From the NCBI GenBank assembly GCA_041504365.1, contig CP167917.1, positions 3,844,001 to 3,908,000 of the forward strand: DNA of 64,000 bases. Direction: 5' to 3'. Shown here piece after piece: positions 54,449 through 64,000 of the stretch. Position 1 is the first letter of the stretch; every line of letters starts with the position of its first letter. The notes under the pieces were generated by a model, which saw nothing but the letters and a program-made list of their open reading frames with translations, searched no databases and was not told where the DNA came from. A program made the translations under genes and the position numbers. The stretch is from Dryocola sp. LX212. GTDB lineage: Bacteria; Pseudomonadota; Gammaproteobacteria; Enterobacterales; Enterobacteriaceae.

Positions 54449-55747
54449 TTATTTCCCGCTGTGCAGCCAGAACGGCGCCTGCGAGATGGCCTCATTACGA
54501 TAGTGTTCGATTTCTACCTGCTGCTTAGTGGTGATGGCGTGACGCAGACCCTGCCAGTTTTCCAGCCACGGATGGGTGACGGCATCGTCATAAACCCCGG
54601 CTAAAATGCGGATTGAGTCGGTTTCACGCGCCAGGCGCGGTAGCTGATCGCCGTAGCTGTCACCCAGAGGGCGCTGGAAGGTAGTACGCAGCTCTGCGGC
54701 ATGGCGGGAAAGATGAGTATCCGCAAAGCGCTTGAAGGAGCCGGCAAGCTTGACGCTGCCCTTTTCATCAACAAACTTTTGCCACTCACGGTTAACCAGC
54801 CATTCGATCAGAGCCAGTTTTGCCTGGCTGCTCTCCGCGCTGTAAACCAGATCGTCTGTTTTACCGTTCTGTGCCAGCATCGCTTCGTAAGTCATTAGCG
54901 CCTCACGTAAGCGAGTACTCGCTTTGCGTGGGATAATACCGCCAAACAGCGCCAGCGCGTGACGCACCAGGCCCACTGCATTCTGCACGGCGGCTTTCGC
55001 CTGCTTGCTGCCCCGCACCCAGAGCTCTTCGTGATACTGCCAGTGCTCAAGCGCCATTTCCAGGGAGCCTTCAAGCCCCTGTTCTACCGTAGCTTTTGGC
55101 GCAGCGCGCAGCACGGTTAGCGGTTTGATTTCGCGAGCGGCATCGCCCTGCGCCAGATGGTAGCCGCGCGCGGCTTTGCTCAGGCTGCCCTGGCGCAACC
55201 CCGGCTGCGCAATCAGCAGTTGTGCCAGTTCGAGGATGGCAGATGTTTCCCCTTCCAGGAGCTCAAGCTCCAGCTCGCAAAGCGCTTCGCTTAGCTCACC
55301 GGCTTTCACTGCGCCCAAGTCGAGAGCAAGTTCGATCTTGTTTCCACGGTGAGTAACCACCCACTTTTCACGGGTGAAGTCTGTACTGAATAACGGCGTC
55401 AGTTCAGCCTGTAACAGGTCGATATTCGTACCTTCCGGCCAGACTTCTGCAGGTAACAAAGAGAGGTCCAGCTCGGCCTTGCCGAGTTCGACGTTGTATT
55501 CCGGTCGCTGATGAAGCCCGCCGATAGTGTGGCCGGCAGTTTTCATCGTCATTTCATACTTGCCGTCAACCCCACGAATGCGCAGGCCCATATCGTGACG
55601 ACGCAGCGTGTTCTCTGCCGTTTCATAATAAATATTTAGGAGTTGGCGAGGTTCGCTGTGTTCACTTTCAAGGGAATTCAACGTGGCGCGCACGGCGTCC
55701 AGCGCAGCGGGATTTACGATAAACTTGAGTTCGATTTCTTGTGGCAT
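54449..55747 (-). CDS. ygiF: Inorganic triphosphatase YgiF (CYTH-CHAD)
   Basis: 432 residues. The N-terminal CYTH domain (about 1-200) opens with the signature EIELKF. The C-terminal CHAD domain (about 215-430) is a helical, His-containing, polyphosphate-binding module. It hydrolyses inorganic triphosphate. It leads the ygiF-glnE-hldE run and is divergent from ygiM across 263 bp. Confidence 0.95.
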   Translation of the reverse strand: MPQEIELKFIVNPAALDAVRATLNSLESEHSEPRQLLNIYYETAENTLRRHDMGLRIRGVDGKYEMTMKTAGHTIGGLHQRPEYNVELGKAELDLSLLPAEVWPEGTNIDLLQAELTPLFSTDFTREKWVVTHRGNKIELALDLGAVKAGELSEALCELELELLEGETSAILELAQLLIAQPGLRQGSLSKAARGYHLAQGDAAREIKPLTVLRAAPKATVEQGLEGSLEMALEHWQYHEELWVRGSKQAKAAVQNAVGLVRHALALFGGIIPRKASTRLREALMTYEAMLAQNGKTDDLVYSAESSQAKLALIEWLVNREWQKFVDEKGSVKLAGSFKRFADTHLSRHAAELRTTFQRPLGDSYGDQLPRLARETDSIRILAGVYDDAVTHPWLENWQGLRHAITTKQQVEIEHYRNEAISQAPFWLHSGK

Positions 55748-56010
55748 CGTCTTTTTACTTATAGTTGCGTCACGCAGGAGCGATGTCCTGGCGAACTTAA
55801 TAACTTATTGTTGGTCAGTAGATAATATTTTGCCGTAAATTGCCACGCATCGCGCGCAATTTGATGGCTGCCGACCCCGTAGACAGGGGACAGACATTGC
55901 GGTAGTGGCTAAATTCACACCAGGATGATTCCCATTCAGGTTTACGGATTGCACCGTCAGACTGATGCCACTACTATCGTTCCACACTTTATGACAATAA
56001 TGATGAACTA

Positions 56011-56631
56011 ATGCAGAAATTACGCCTGATTTGCCTTACTTTGCTTTCACTTAGCGTTACCGTAGTGGCCCATGCCGATGAAAAACGTTATGTCTCCGAC
56101 GAATTGAACACCTGGGTTCGTAGTGGCCCCGGTGATAACTATCGCCTGCAAGGTACCGTGAACGCGGGCGAAGAAGTGACCCTGCTACAAAGCAACGAAG
56201 AGAGCAAATACTCCCAGATCCGTGACAGCAAAGGCCGTTCCTCTTGGATCCCTTCTGCACAGCTGAGCGCAACCCCAAGCCTGCGCACCCGCGTGCCGGA
56301 CCTGGAAAAACAGGTTAAAGACCTGACCGACAAGCTCACCAATATCGACACCACCTGGAATCAGCGCACTGCGGAAATGCAGCAGAAAGTCGCACAGAGT
56401 GACGGTGTCATCACTGGCCTTAAAGAAGAAAATCAACAGCTTAAAAATCAGCTGATCGTGGCGCAAAAGAAAGTTAACGCGGCCAACGTCCAGCTCGATG
56501 ATAAACAGCGCGCCATCATCATGCAGTGGTTCATGTATGGCGGCGGCGTGCTGGGCGTCGGTCTGCTGTTCGGTTTACTGCTGCCGCACATGATCCCAAG
56601 CCGCAAGAAGAAAGACCGCTGGATGAATTAA
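56011..56631 (+). CDS. ygiM: SH3-domain membrane protein YgiM
   Basis: 206 residues, as in E. coli. Signal peptide to about residue 22 (VVAHA-DEK). Bacterial SH3 domain at about 25-95 (LNTWVRSGPGDNYRLQG). Coiled coil from about 97-165. One transmembrane helix near the C-terminus (FMYGGGVLGVGLLFGLLLP), with a basic cytoplasmic end. A cell-wall-related role is inferred. It precedes cca by 66 bp and may be co-transcribed. Confidence 0.94.
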   Translation: MQKLRLICLTLLSLSVTVVAHADEKRYVSDELNTWVRSGPGDNYRLQGTVNAGEEVTLLQSNEESKYSQIRDSKGRSSWIPSAQLSATPSLRTRVPDLEKQVKDLTDKLTNIDTTWNQRTAEMQQKVAQSDGVITGLKEENQQLKNQLIVAQKKVNAANVQLDDKQRAIIMQWFMYGGGVLGVGLLFGLLLPHMIPSRKKKDRWMN

Positions 56632-56697
56632 TCCCCAACCCTGTATCCTACACTTACGTATTATCCGTAATGTTTAGTCGATGCAGGGGAGTTAAGG

Positions 56698-57939
56698 GTG
56701 GAGATTTATCTGGTCGGTGGTGCCGTTCGTGATGGGTTGTTAAAACTACCGGTCAAAGATAAAGATTGGGTCGTGGTTGGTGCAACCCCTCAGGAAATGC
56801 TGGATGCGGGCTATCAGCAGGTCGGGAAAGATTTCCCGGTATTCCTGCACCCACAGTCCCGCGAAGAGTACGCGCTGGCTCGCACCGAGCGCAAGTCAGG
56901 CCAGGGTTATACAGGTTTCACCTGCTATGCCGCGCCTGACGTCACGCTTGAGCAGGATCTGCTGCGCCGCGATCTCACCATCAATGCCATCGCCCAGGAC
57001 GAACACGGCGAGCTGGTCGATCCCTACAACGGGCGGGCAGATGTCGAAAAGCGCCTGCTGCGCCATGTGTCCCCGGCTTTCAATGAAGATCCGCTTCGCG
57101 TGCTGCGCGTGGCGCGTTTTGCTGCACGTTACGCCCACCTAAACTTTCAGATTGCCCCCGAAACCTTGGCCCTGATGACAAGCATGGCCGAAGGCGGAGA
57201 GCTGGCGCATCTCACGCCTGAACGCGTCTGGAAGGAAACGGAAAATGCACTCACCTCACGTAATCCCCAGATTTATTTCGATGTACTGCGCAAATGCGGC
57301 GCCCTTGCCGTCCTGTTCCCGGAAATAGATGCTCTGTTTGGCGTTCCGGCCCCGGCGAAGTGGCACCCGGAAATCGACACCGGCATTCACGTGCTGATGA
57401 CGCTGGCCATTGCCGCACAGCTCAGCCCGGAAGTAGACGTGCGTTTTGCCACCCTCTGCCACGATCTGGGTAAAGGCCTGACGCCTAAAGAATTCTGGCC
57501 TCGCCACCACGGACACGGGCCTGCCGGCGTGAAGCTGGTGGAGAATCTCTGCCAGCGCATGCGGGTGCCGAACGAGATCCGCGACCTGGCAAAGCTGGTC
57601 GCGGAATATCACGATCTGATCCATACCCTGCCCATCCTCCAGCCAAAAACCATCGTAAAGCTGTTTGATACCATCGACGCCTGGCGCAAGCCCCATCGCG
57701 TGGAGCAAATCGCTTTAACCAGCGAAGCGGACGCGCGTGGGCGCACGGGATTTGAAGGAAGTGATTATCCGCAGGGCAGAATGCTGCGAGCCGCATGGCA
57801 GGCCGCGCAGGGCGTGACGAACAAAGAAGTTATCGAGGCAGGTTTCAGCGGCCCGGCTATTCGCGATGAGCTGACGAAACGCCGTATTGAGGCCGTTGCG
57901 AAGTGGAAAGCGGAGAACTGCCCCCAGCCGCAGGGCTGA
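56698..57939 (+). CDS. cca: CCA-adding tRNA nucleotidyltransferase Cca
   Basis: 413 residues starting with GTG at 56698 after GGGGAG, as in E. coli. Class II nucleotidyltransferase: GGAVRD (7-12) and catalytic Asp21/Asp23 in VKDKDW, then RRDLTINA. The C-terminal HD domain ([11 protein letters not shown] near 260) supplies phosphatase and phosphodiesterase activity. It builds and repairs the 3' CCA of tRNAs. Convergent with uppP with only 11 bp between stops. Confidence 0.97.
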   Translation: MEIYLVGGAVRDGLLKLPVKDKDWVVVGATPQEMLDAGYQQVGKDFPVFLHPQSREEYALARTERKSGQGYTGFTCYAAPDVTLEQDLLRRDLTINAIAQDEHGELVDPYNGRADVEKRLLRHVSPAFNEDPLRVLRVARFAARYAHLNFQIAPETLALMTSMAEGGELAHLTPERVWKETENALTSRNPQIYFDVLRKCGALAVLFPEIDALFGVPAPAKWHPEIDTGIHVLMTLAIAAQLSPEVDVRFATLCHDLGKGLTPKEFWPRHHGHGPAGVKLVENLCQRMRVPNEIRDLAKLVAEYHDLIHTLPILQPKTIVKLFDTIDAWRKPHRVEQIALTSEADARGRTGFEGSDYPQGRMLRAAWQAAQGVTNKEVIEAGFSGPAIRDELTKRRIEAVAKWKAENCPQPQG

Positions 57940-57950
57940 GGGCATGCAAA

Positions 57951-58775
57951 TCACATAAAGACGAAGTAAACCGCCGCCGCTACGAAGAAACGGTAGATGG
58001 CGAACGGGATAAACGATATGCGCTTGATGAGCTGCAGGAAGGTTTTAATCGCAATCAGCGCCACCACGAAGGCGGTGAAGAAGCCAACGGCAAACATCGG
58101 CAAGTCCGCCATCGTCAGGAAGCCAATACTCTTATAAACATCCAGCACCGTTGCGCCCATCATCATCGGCACCGCGAGCAGGAAAGAGAACTCGGAGGCG
58201 GCATAGCGGCTCACGCCCATCAGCATGCCGCCTGAGATTGTCGCCCCGGAGCGGGAGAAGCCCGGCCAGAGTGCAAGGCACTGGAAACAACCGATGATGA
58301 AAGCCTGACGATAAGTCATATCGTCAACGCCAACCGCGCGCGGCTCTTTAGGTTTAAGCAGTTCAGCCGCAATCAGCAGCACGCCGCCAACCACCAGCGC
58401 ATACATCACGTTTATCGGATTGAAGAGCGATTTTATTGTGTCGTGGAAGATAAGCCCCAGCACCACTGCAGGTACCATGCCCAACAGAATGTGGATTAAG
58501 GTCAGGCGACCTTTGCCCATTCCTTCATGCTGGACAGGTTTGCGTCCGAAGTGAATACCTATCAGGCCAAACAGACGACGCCAGAACATCACCACCACGG
58601 CAAGGATAGAGCCGAGCTGAATCACGACTTCAAATGTTTTTGCGGTATCACCTTCGAATCCCAGAAGATGACCAACAATAATCATGTGTCCGGTGGACGA
58701 GACAGGTAAAAACTCCGTTAACCCCTCAACCACACCGAGAATCGCGGCTATCGCCAGCGAGTGAACATCGCTCAT
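57951..58775 (-). CDS. uppP: Undecaprenyl-diphosphatase UppP (BacA)
   Basis: A 274-residue multi-pass inner-membrane protein. Catalytic signatures: [14 protein letters not shown] (17-30) and the [13 protein letters not shown] segment near 171-183. It dephosphorylates undecaprenyl diphosphate to recycle the lipid carrier of cell-wall synthesis and gives bacitracin resistance. Monocistronic. Confidence 0.98.
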   Translation of the reverse strand: MSDVHSLAIAAILGVVEGLTEFLPVSSTGHMIIVGHLLGFEGDTAKTFEVVIQLGSILAVVVMFWRRLFGLIGIHFGRKPVQHEGMGKGRLTLIHILLGMVPAVVLGLIFHDTIKSLFNPINVMYALVVGGVLLIAAELLKPKEPRAVGVDDMTYRQAFIIGCFQCLALWPGFSRSGATISGGMLMGVSRYAASEFSFLLAVPMMMGATVLDVYKSIGFLTMADLPMFAVGFFTAFVVALIAIKTFLQLIKRISFIPFAIYRFFVAAAVYFVFM

Positions 58776-58892
58776 TACTAAACCCTCTAACCCCTAAAAA
58801 AAGAGACAAAAATACGGCGTTCGCAAAGCGACAGCCGCTAAAAACTACTGGCTAAGACCAGCTTAGGCACGTTTTGTTTAACGCTGATGAAA

Positions 58893-59261
58893 TTATTTGT
58901 TTTCTTTAAGATTAACGCCACGCTCGATGACCACGCCGACGTTTGCCGCCTGGGCTACAGCACCCGGCTTGCTGACCTTCAGACGCACCCACGGAGAGTT
59001 AAATCGGGCTAACAACAGCTGTGCGACCTCCTCTGCGACGCGCTCCACCAGCGCAAATCGTCCGCCTGCGACATGGCTGATAACCGCCTCGCTGACGTCA
59101 GCGTAGCTCAGACAGTCATTAACGTCGTCGCTGCTGGCAGCCGTGCGGTTGTCCCACGCCATTTCGATATCGAAGACCAGCTTCTGATCGATGGTCTGTT
59201 CCCAGTCGTAAACACCAATCGTGGTGATTACAGTCAGTTGCTCTATAAATACTATGTCCAT
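58893..59261 (-). CDS. folB: Dihydroneopterin aldolase FolB
   Basis: Start set at ATG 59261 ([10 protein letters not shown]), 122 residues as in E. coli. It forms 6-hydroxymethyl-dihydropterin and glycolaldehyde in folate synthesis. Conserved elements include IGVYDWEQ, the SYADV segment and the C-terminal [13 protein letters not shown]. Divergent from plsY across 107 bp. Confidence 0.97.
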   Translation of the reverse strand: MDIVFIEQLTVITTIGVYDWEQTIDQKLVFDIEMAWDNRTAASSDDVNDCLSYADVSEAVISHVAGGRFALVERVAEEVAQLLLARFNSPWVRLKVSKPGAVAQAANVGVVIERGVNLKENK

Positions 59262-59368
59262 CACGCCCCACCCGGTTTTTAGTGACGCCAGATACCACTT
59301 CCGGCGAAATATGCGTATTATCCACAAATGCGAAGAATACAACGACACTTTCAAAATGGAACAGCGTT

Positions 59369-59986
59369 ATGAGTGCAATCGCGCCAGGCATGATTATCCT
59401 CGCGTATCTTTGCGGCTCCATTTCAAGCGCCATTCTGGTTTGCAGACTTGCGGGACTTCCCGACCCGCGTGAGAACGGATCCGGCAATCCAGGTGCTACC
59501 AATGTCTTACGTATTGGCGGCAAAGGCGCAGCCGTAGCGGTACTGATTTTTGATGTTTTAAAAGGCATGCTGCCGGTCTGGGCGGCTTATGAACTGGGCG
59601 TGACGCCCTTCTGGCTGGGGCTGATTGCTATCGCCGCATGCCTGGGACACATCTGGCCGGTATTTTTCAAATTTCACGGCGGAAAAGGTGTGGCAACCGC
59701 GTTTGGTGCTATCGCCCCTATCGGCTTCGATTTAACCGGGGTGATGGCGGGCACCTGGCTGCTTACCGTGCTGCTTAGCGGCTATTCCTCGCTGGGCGCA
59801 ATTGTCAGTGCGCTTATCGCCCCGTTTTACGTCTGGTGGTTCCGGCCGGAATTTACCTTCCCGGTCGCCATGCTCTCCTGCCTGATCCTGATGCGCCACC
59901 ACGATAATATTCAGCGCTTATGGCGCGGCCAGGAAACCAAAATCTGGAAGAAGCTGCGCCGGAATAAAGGCGAAAAAAAGGAGTGA
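59369..59986 (+). CDS. plsY: Glycerol-3-phosphate acyltransferase PlsY
   Basis: Start set at ATG 59369 ([10 protein letters not shown]), 205 residues as in E. coli; upstream codons overlap the folB promoter region. Five-helix inner-membrane enzyme with loop motifs [19 protein letters not shown] and the late RHHDNIQRL. It acylates glycerol-3-phosphate from acyl-phosphate, the first step of phospholipid synthesis. In E. coli a tartrate operon separates it from tsaD; here they are direct neighbours. Confidence 0.97.
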   Translation: MSAIAPGMIILAYLCGSISSAILVCRLAGLPDPRENGSGNPGATNVLRIGGKGAAVAVLIFDVLKGMLPVWAAYELGVTPFWLGLIAIAACLGHIWPVFFKFHGGKGVATAFGAIAPIGFDLTGVMAGTWLLTVLLSGYSSLGAIVSALIAPFYVWWFRPEFTFPVAMLSCLILMRHHDNIQRLWRGQETKIWKKLRRNKGEKKE

Positions 59987-59998
59987 TTTCTCACTCCT
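59979..59998 (-). terminator. Terminator of tsaD overlapping the plsY stop
   Basis: An 8-bp stem AGGAGTGA/TCACTCCT with a 4-nt loop is followed on the minus strand by a seven-T run. It overlaps the last codons of plsY, so the two genes are tightly packed. Confidence 0.85.
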
Positions 59999-60015
59999 GA
60001 TTGATGCGCTATTTT

Positions 60016-61029
60016 TTACGCTGCGGGCAGCTCTGCCAGCGGCCAGCGCGGACGAACCGTTACGCTCAACTCTCCCGCTGTACCTGCCTTCAGGCGAATC
60101 ATTCCGGCGTAGGCAATCATCGCGCCGTTATCGGTACAAAACTCCGGACGCGCATAGAACACTTCACCGCGGCGTTTGGTCATCAGCTCTTCCATGCGGG
60201 TACGCAATGTGCGGTTAGCGCTGACGCCCCCGGCCATCACCAGACGCTTAAACCCAGTCTGATCCAGAGCGCGTTTGCACTTGATCATCAATGTATCCAC
60301 CACGGCATCTTCAAATGCACGGGCGATATCGGCACGCGTCTGATCGTCTGCTTCGTTTCCACGAATAGTATTAGCCGCAAATGTTTTCAGGCCGGAGAAG
60401 CTGAAGTCCAGGCCTGGGCGATCGGTCATTGGTCGCGGAAAGACAAAACGCCCTTCAGTGCCCTGCGCCGCCATTTTTGACAGCATCGGGCCGCCCGGAT
60501 AATCCAGCCCTAGAAGTTTGGCCGTTTTATCAAAGGCTTCACCAGCAGCATCGTCGATGGACTCACCCAGCAGCTCGTATTGGCCAATACCGGTAACGCT
60601 AATCAGCTGGGTGTGGCCGCCTGAAACCAGTAGCGCGACAAACGGGAACGCCGGAGGATTATCTTCCAGCATCGGGGCCAGTAAATGCCCTTCCATGTGG
60701 TGTACGGGCACCGCCGGAACATCCCAGGCAAACGCCAGAGAGCGGCCGATGGTTGCGCCAACAAGCAGCGCGCCAACCAGGCCCGGGCCTGCGGTATAAG
60801 CCACGCCATCAATATCCTTGGCGCTAAGTCCTGCTTCCTTCAGGGCGGCCTGAATCAACGGCACGGTTTTACGCACGTGGTCGCGGGAGGCCAGCTCCGG
60901 CACCACGCCACCGTAGTCAGCGTGCAACTTCACCTGACTATACAATTGATTAGCTAACAGCCCTTTCTCATCGTCATATATAGCGATGCCGGTTTCATCA
61001 CAGGATGTCTCTATACCCAGTACGCGCAT
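60016..61029 (-). CDS. tsaD: tRNA threonylcarbamoyladenosine transferase subunit TsaD
   Basis: 337 residues of the Kae1/Qri7 family. Metal ligands His111 and His115 lie in [15 protein letters not shown] opens the ASKHA ATPase fold. With TsaB and TsaE it transfers the threonylcarbamoyl group to A37 of ANN-decoding tRNAs. Divergent from rpsU across 246 bp. Confidence 0.98.
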   Translation of the reverse strand: MRVLGIETSCDETGIAIYDDEKGLLANQLYSQVKLHADYGGVVPELASRDHVRKTVPLIQAALKEAGLSAKDIDGVAYTAGPGLVGALLVGATIGRSLAFAWDVPAVPVHHMEGHLLAPMLEDNPPAFPFVALLVSGGHTQLISVTGIGQYELLGESIDDAAGEAFDKTAKLLGLDYPGGPMLSKMAAQGTEGRFVFPRPMTDRPGLDFSFSGLKTFAANTIRGNEADDQTRADIARAFEDAVVDTLMIKCKRALDQTGFKRLVMAGGVSANRTLRTRMEELMTKRRGEVFYARPEFCTDNGAMIAYAGMIRLKAGTAGELSVTVRPRWPLAELPAA

Positions 61030-61118
61030 GGTTTTCTCTGCCTCTGTATCTTGCGGCGAAGTTTAAGCTTCCCGGCCTCTGTTGTAAAACTTTGCTCACC
61101 TTTCATGCTGAGGTGGTG

Positions 61119-61124
61119 TATAAT
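61119..61124 (+). promoter_or_regulatory. -10 element of an rpsU-dnaG-rpoD promoter
   Basis: A perfect TATAAT lies at 61119-61124, upstream of rpsU. The -35 is unclear: TTGCTC at 61092 is spaced too far (21 bp). The position in the tsaD-rpsU gap fits the main operon promoter region. Confidence 0.55.
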
Positions 61125-61269
61125 CTGCCCCCCTGGAAGATTCCGGCCATAAAAGCCAGGTTTCTGGTTGTCCGGTGCTTTACAAAGCAGCAGTAGTTGC
61201 AGTAAAATTCCGCACCATTTTGAAATAGCTGACGCATCAGTCAGCGGCAAACCGAATTTACAAAGGTGA

Positions 61270-61491
<222 letters not shown>

Positions 61492-61539
61492 TTCCCTGGG
61501 GGTTAACGCCTCCGGAACAGACCAGTAGTAGTTGTAAAG

Positions 61540-61575
61540 GCCGTGCTTCCGAAAGGAATGCGCGGCTTATTTTCG
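61540..61575 (+). terminator. Internal terminator between rpsU and dnaG
   Basis: The stem GCCGTGCTTCC / GGAATGCGCGGC with a GAAA loop and one bulge is followed by a T-rich tract. It corresponds to the partial terminator known in the E. coli operon, which keeps dnaG expression far below rpsU. Confidence 0.85.
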
Positions 61576-61657
61576 TTTATGAACTGACCTGCCCTTCAGG
61601 TTTCTGACGTCGCTTTCAAGGCGGCAACAGACAAACTAACGGGGTCATACGGGGCCT

Positions 61658-63403
61658 ATGGCTGGACGAATTCCACGTGTTTTCATCAATGACTTGCTGG
61701 CTCGCACCGACATCATCGATCTGATCGATGCGCGTGTGAAGCTTAAAAAGCAGGGCAAGAACTACCATGCGTGCTGTCCGTTCCATAACGAAAAAACCCC
61801 CTCTTTCACCGTAAACGGTGAAAAACAGTTTTACCACTGCTTCGGTTGCGGGGCGCACGGCAACGTGCTGGATTTTTTAATGAACTACGACAAGCTCGAG
61901 TTTGTCGAAAGCGTTGAAGAACTGGCCGCCATGCATAACCTTGAGGTGCCGTACGAAGCGGGTAGCGGGCCAAGCCAGATTGAGCGCCATCAGCGGCAAA
62001 GTCTTTATCAGTTGATGGACGGCCTGAACGCCTTTTATCAACAATCCCTGGCGCAACACAATGCAGAACCCGCTCGTCAGTATCTGGCACAGCGTGGTTT
62101 AAGCGCTGAAGTCATCAAGCACTTTGCCATCGGTTACGCGCCTCCCGGCTGGGATAACGCGCTGAAACGCTTTGGTGGCAATGCCGAGAATCGTCAGGCG
62201 CTGACGGATGCTGGCATGCTGGTGACCAACGACCAGGGACGCAGTTACGACCGCTTCCGCGAACGGGTGATGTTTCCCATCCGCGACAAGCGAGGCCGGG
62301 TAATAGGTTTTGGTGGCCGCGTACTCGGCGATGCCCTGCCGAAGTACCTGAACTCCCCGGAAACCGATATTTTCCATAAGGGTCGCCAGCTGTATGGCCT
62401 TTATGAAGCCCAGCAGAGCCAGCCTGAACCGGCACGCCTGCTGGTGGTCGAAGGTTATATGGATGTGGTTGCCCTGGCGCAGTACGGTATTTCTTACGCC
62501 GTTGCTTCACTGGGTACCTCCACCACCGCCGACCATATCCAGCTGCTGTTCCGCGCAACGGATAACGTCGTCTGCTGTTATGACGGCGATCGCGCGGGTC
62601 GAGACGCCGCATGGCGCGCGCTGGAAACTGCACTACCTTATATGACGGATGGCCGTCAGCTGCGCTTTATGTTCCTGCCGGACGGTGAAGACCCGGATAC
62701 GCTGGTGCGTAAAGAAGGAAAAGAAGCCTTTGAAGCGCGCATGGAGAAAGCCCTGCCGCTGTCGACGTTTCTTTTTAACAGCCTGATGCCGCAGGTTGAT
62801 TTGACCTCACCGGATGGCCGGGCGCGACTGAGCACCCTGGCATTACCGCTGATTAGTCAGGTACCTGGCGAAACATTGCGCATTTATCTGCGCCAGGAGC
62901 TGGGCAATAAACTCGGCATTCTGGACGACAGCCAGCTTGAAAAGCTGATGCCTAAAGCCGCCGAAAGCGGTACGCCGCGCCCGGCGCCACAGCTAAAACG
63001 CACAACCATGCGTATACTGATAGGACTTCTGGTGCAAAACCCAGAGCTGGCGCATACGGTTCCACCGTTAAACGGTCTGGAGCAGGCGAAACTACCGGGG
63101 CTGAACTTATTCAGCAGGCTGGTCGAAACCTGTCTGGCCCAACCTGGGCTGACAACAGGGCAGCTTTTAGAACTCTATCGTGGCACAGAAGATGCGGCGA
63201 CCCTTGAAAAACTGTCGGCGTGGGACGATATAGCAGATAAGGACATTGCAGAAAAAACCTTCACCGACGCGCTGGACCATATGTTTGACTCAGTGCTGGA
63301 GCTAAGGCTAACGGAATTGATTGCACGTTCCCGGACCGAGGGGCTAACCCCGGCGGAACGTGAGGAAGTCCGCGTGATCAATGAGTCACGCGCGAAAAAG
63401 TAA
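61658..63403 (+). CDS. dnaG: DNA primase DnaG
   Basis: 581 residues, as in E. coli. The N-terminal zinc ribbon has Cys40, His43, Cys61 and Cys64. The central RNA polymerase/TOPRIM domain has the VVEGYMD motif near 265 and DGDRAGRDAA near 309. The C-terminal domain binds DnaB helicase. It synthesises RNA primers at replication forks. Expression is limited by the terminator upstream and a weak ribosome site. Confidence 0.99.
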   Translation: MAGRIPRVFINDLLARTDIIDLIDARVKLKKQGKNYHACCPFHNEKTPSFTVNGEKQFYHCFGCGAHGNVLDFLMNYDKLEFVESVEELAAMHNLEVPYEAGSGPSQIERHQRQSLYQLMDGLNAFYQQSLAQHNAEPARQYLAQRGLSAEVIKHFAIGYAPPGWDNALKRFGGNAENRQALTDAGMLVTNDQGRSYDRFRERVMFPIRDKRGRVIGFGGRVLGDALPKYLNSPETDIFHKGRQLYGLYEAQQSQPEPARLLVVEGYMDVVALAQYGISYAVASLGTSTTADHIQLLFRATDNVVCCYDGDRAGRDAAWRALETALPYMTDGRQLRFMFLPDGEDPDTLVRKEGKEAFEARMEKALPLSTFLFNSLMPQVDLTSPDGRARLSTLALPLISQVPGETLRIYLRQELGNKLGILDDSQLEKLMPKAAESGTPRPAPQLKRTTMRILIGLLVQNPELAHTVPPLNGLEQAKLPGLNLFSRLVETCLAQPGLTTGQLLELYRGTEDAATLEKLSAWDDIADKDIAEKTFTDALDHMFDSVLELRLTELIARSRTEGLTPAEREEVRVINESRAKK

Positions 63404-63558
63404 ATACTCGCGGCTTAACTGCCGAACATTGATCGGGTCAAACCCGAACGCCGCAAGGATGGGCTGCGGCAATAAAATAAATTAGCCCTCGTTACGTTAT
63501 TGTTGGCGGCAACGCCTACCGACACCTCCCCAAACGACTTAAGTGTGGATACCGTCTT

Positions 63559-64000
63559 ATGGAGCAAAACCCGCAGTCACAGCTGAAACTTCTTGTCCAA
63601 CGTGGTAAGGAGCAAGGCTATCTGACCTATGCTGAGGTCAATGACCATCTGCCGGAAGATATCGTCGACTCCGATCAGATCGAAGACATCATCCAAATGA
63701 TCAATGACATGGGCATTCAGGTGATGGAAGAAGCACCTGACGCCGATGACCTGTTGCTTGCTGAAAACTCAAACAACACAGACGAAGACGCGGAAGAAGC
63801 TGCCGCTCAGGTGCTGTCCAGCGTGGAATCAGAAATCGGGCGTACCACTGACCCGGTGCGTATGTATATGCGCGAAATGGGTACCGTTGAGCTGTTAACC
63901 CGTGAGGGTGAAATCGATATCGCTAAGCGTATCGAAGATGGCATCAACCAGGTGCAGTGCTCCGTTGCCGAGTACCCGGAAGCGATCACCTATCTGCTTG
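63559..64000 (+). CDS. rpoD: RNA polymerase primary sigma factor RpoD, 3' end outside window
   Basis: The first 147 codons of sigma-70 are present, cut by the right edge. Residues 1-80 are region 1.1 (MEQNPQSQLKLLVQRGKEQG, then a very acidic stretch). Region 1.2 begins near residue 95 with DPVRMYMREMGTVELL. The 155-bp dnaG-rpoD gap holds no clear terminator, so rpoD is read with dnaG and possibly from internal dnaG promoters. Confidence 0.99.
   Translation, partial: MEQNPQSQLKLLVQRGKEQGYLTYAEVNDHLPEDIVDSDQIEDIIQMINDMGIQVMEEAPDADDLLLAENSNNTDEDAEEAAAQVLSSVESEIGRTTDPVRMYMREMGTVELLTREGEIDIAKRIEDGINQVQCSVAEYPEAITYLL

Overview
The window is chromosomal DNA of a member of the Enterobacteriaceae. 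From about 18.7 kb to the right edge the genes follow the Escherichia coli order yghA-exbDB-metC-yghB-yqhCD-dkgA-ygiQ-ftsP-plsC-parC-ygiW-qseBC-mdaB-ygiN-parE-yqiA-cpdA-yqiB-nudF-tolC-ygiBCD-zupT-ribB-ubiK-hldE-glnE-ygiF-ygiM-cca-uppP-folB-plsY-tsaD-rpsU-dnaG-rpoD. Protein sequences are close to E. coli but not identical, base composition is moderately GC-rich, and several E. coli genes of this stretch are missing (yqhGH, ygiS/T/V/Z, glgS, yqiJK, ttdRABT). This fits an Enterobacter, Leclercia, Lelliottia or Kosakonia-like genome. The genus cannot be fixed from the sequence alone.

Region 1 (1-16.5 kb) is a single giant gene, cut by the left edge, encoding more than 5,490 residues of a repetitive surface protein. 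It opens with the end of a DUF4347-like domain. Cadherin/Ig-like domains and thrombospondin type-3 calcium repeats follow, framing three unrelated beta-sandwich inserts. Then comes a 9.2-kb array of about 15 two-domain units and an unusual C-terminal tail with a 22-residue repeat. An 812-bp segment is present twice with no difference seen, and other units are nearly identical, so the gene has been remodelled recently. No export genes follow it.

Region 2 (16.5-18.5 kb) is a small minus-strand accessory cluster: a MepS-like NlpC/P60 peptidase with a cleavable rather than lipoprotein signal, a short unknown ORF, and a DeoR-family regulator closely resembling FucR with no fucose genes beside it.

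Region 3 (18.5-64 kb) is conserved core. It holds iron/TonB energisation (exbBD, with a Fur-like site), methionine biosynthesis (metC, MetJ-like boxes), aldehyde detoxification (yqhC-yqhD-dkgA), cell division and envelope lipids (ftsP, plsC, uppP, plsY), topoisomerase IV (parC, parE), the QseBC two-component system, quinone redox enzymes (mdaB, ygiN), the parE-yqiA-cpdA-yqiB-nudF run, TolC with a mar/sox/rob box, ygiBCD, zinc uptake (zupT), riboflavin synthesis under an FMN riboswitch (ribB), ubiquinone assembly (ubiK), ADP-heptose synthesis (hldE), glutamine synthetase adenylylation (glnE), tRNA maturation (cca, tsaD), folate synthesis (folB) and the rpsU-dnaG-rpoD operon, cut by the right edge. 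The main departure from the E. coli order is an AraJ-like exporter placed between ygiN and parE.

REP/BIME palindromes and many bidirectional terminators separate convergent genes. No tRNA, rRNA, CRISPR, insertion sequence or prophage was seen.
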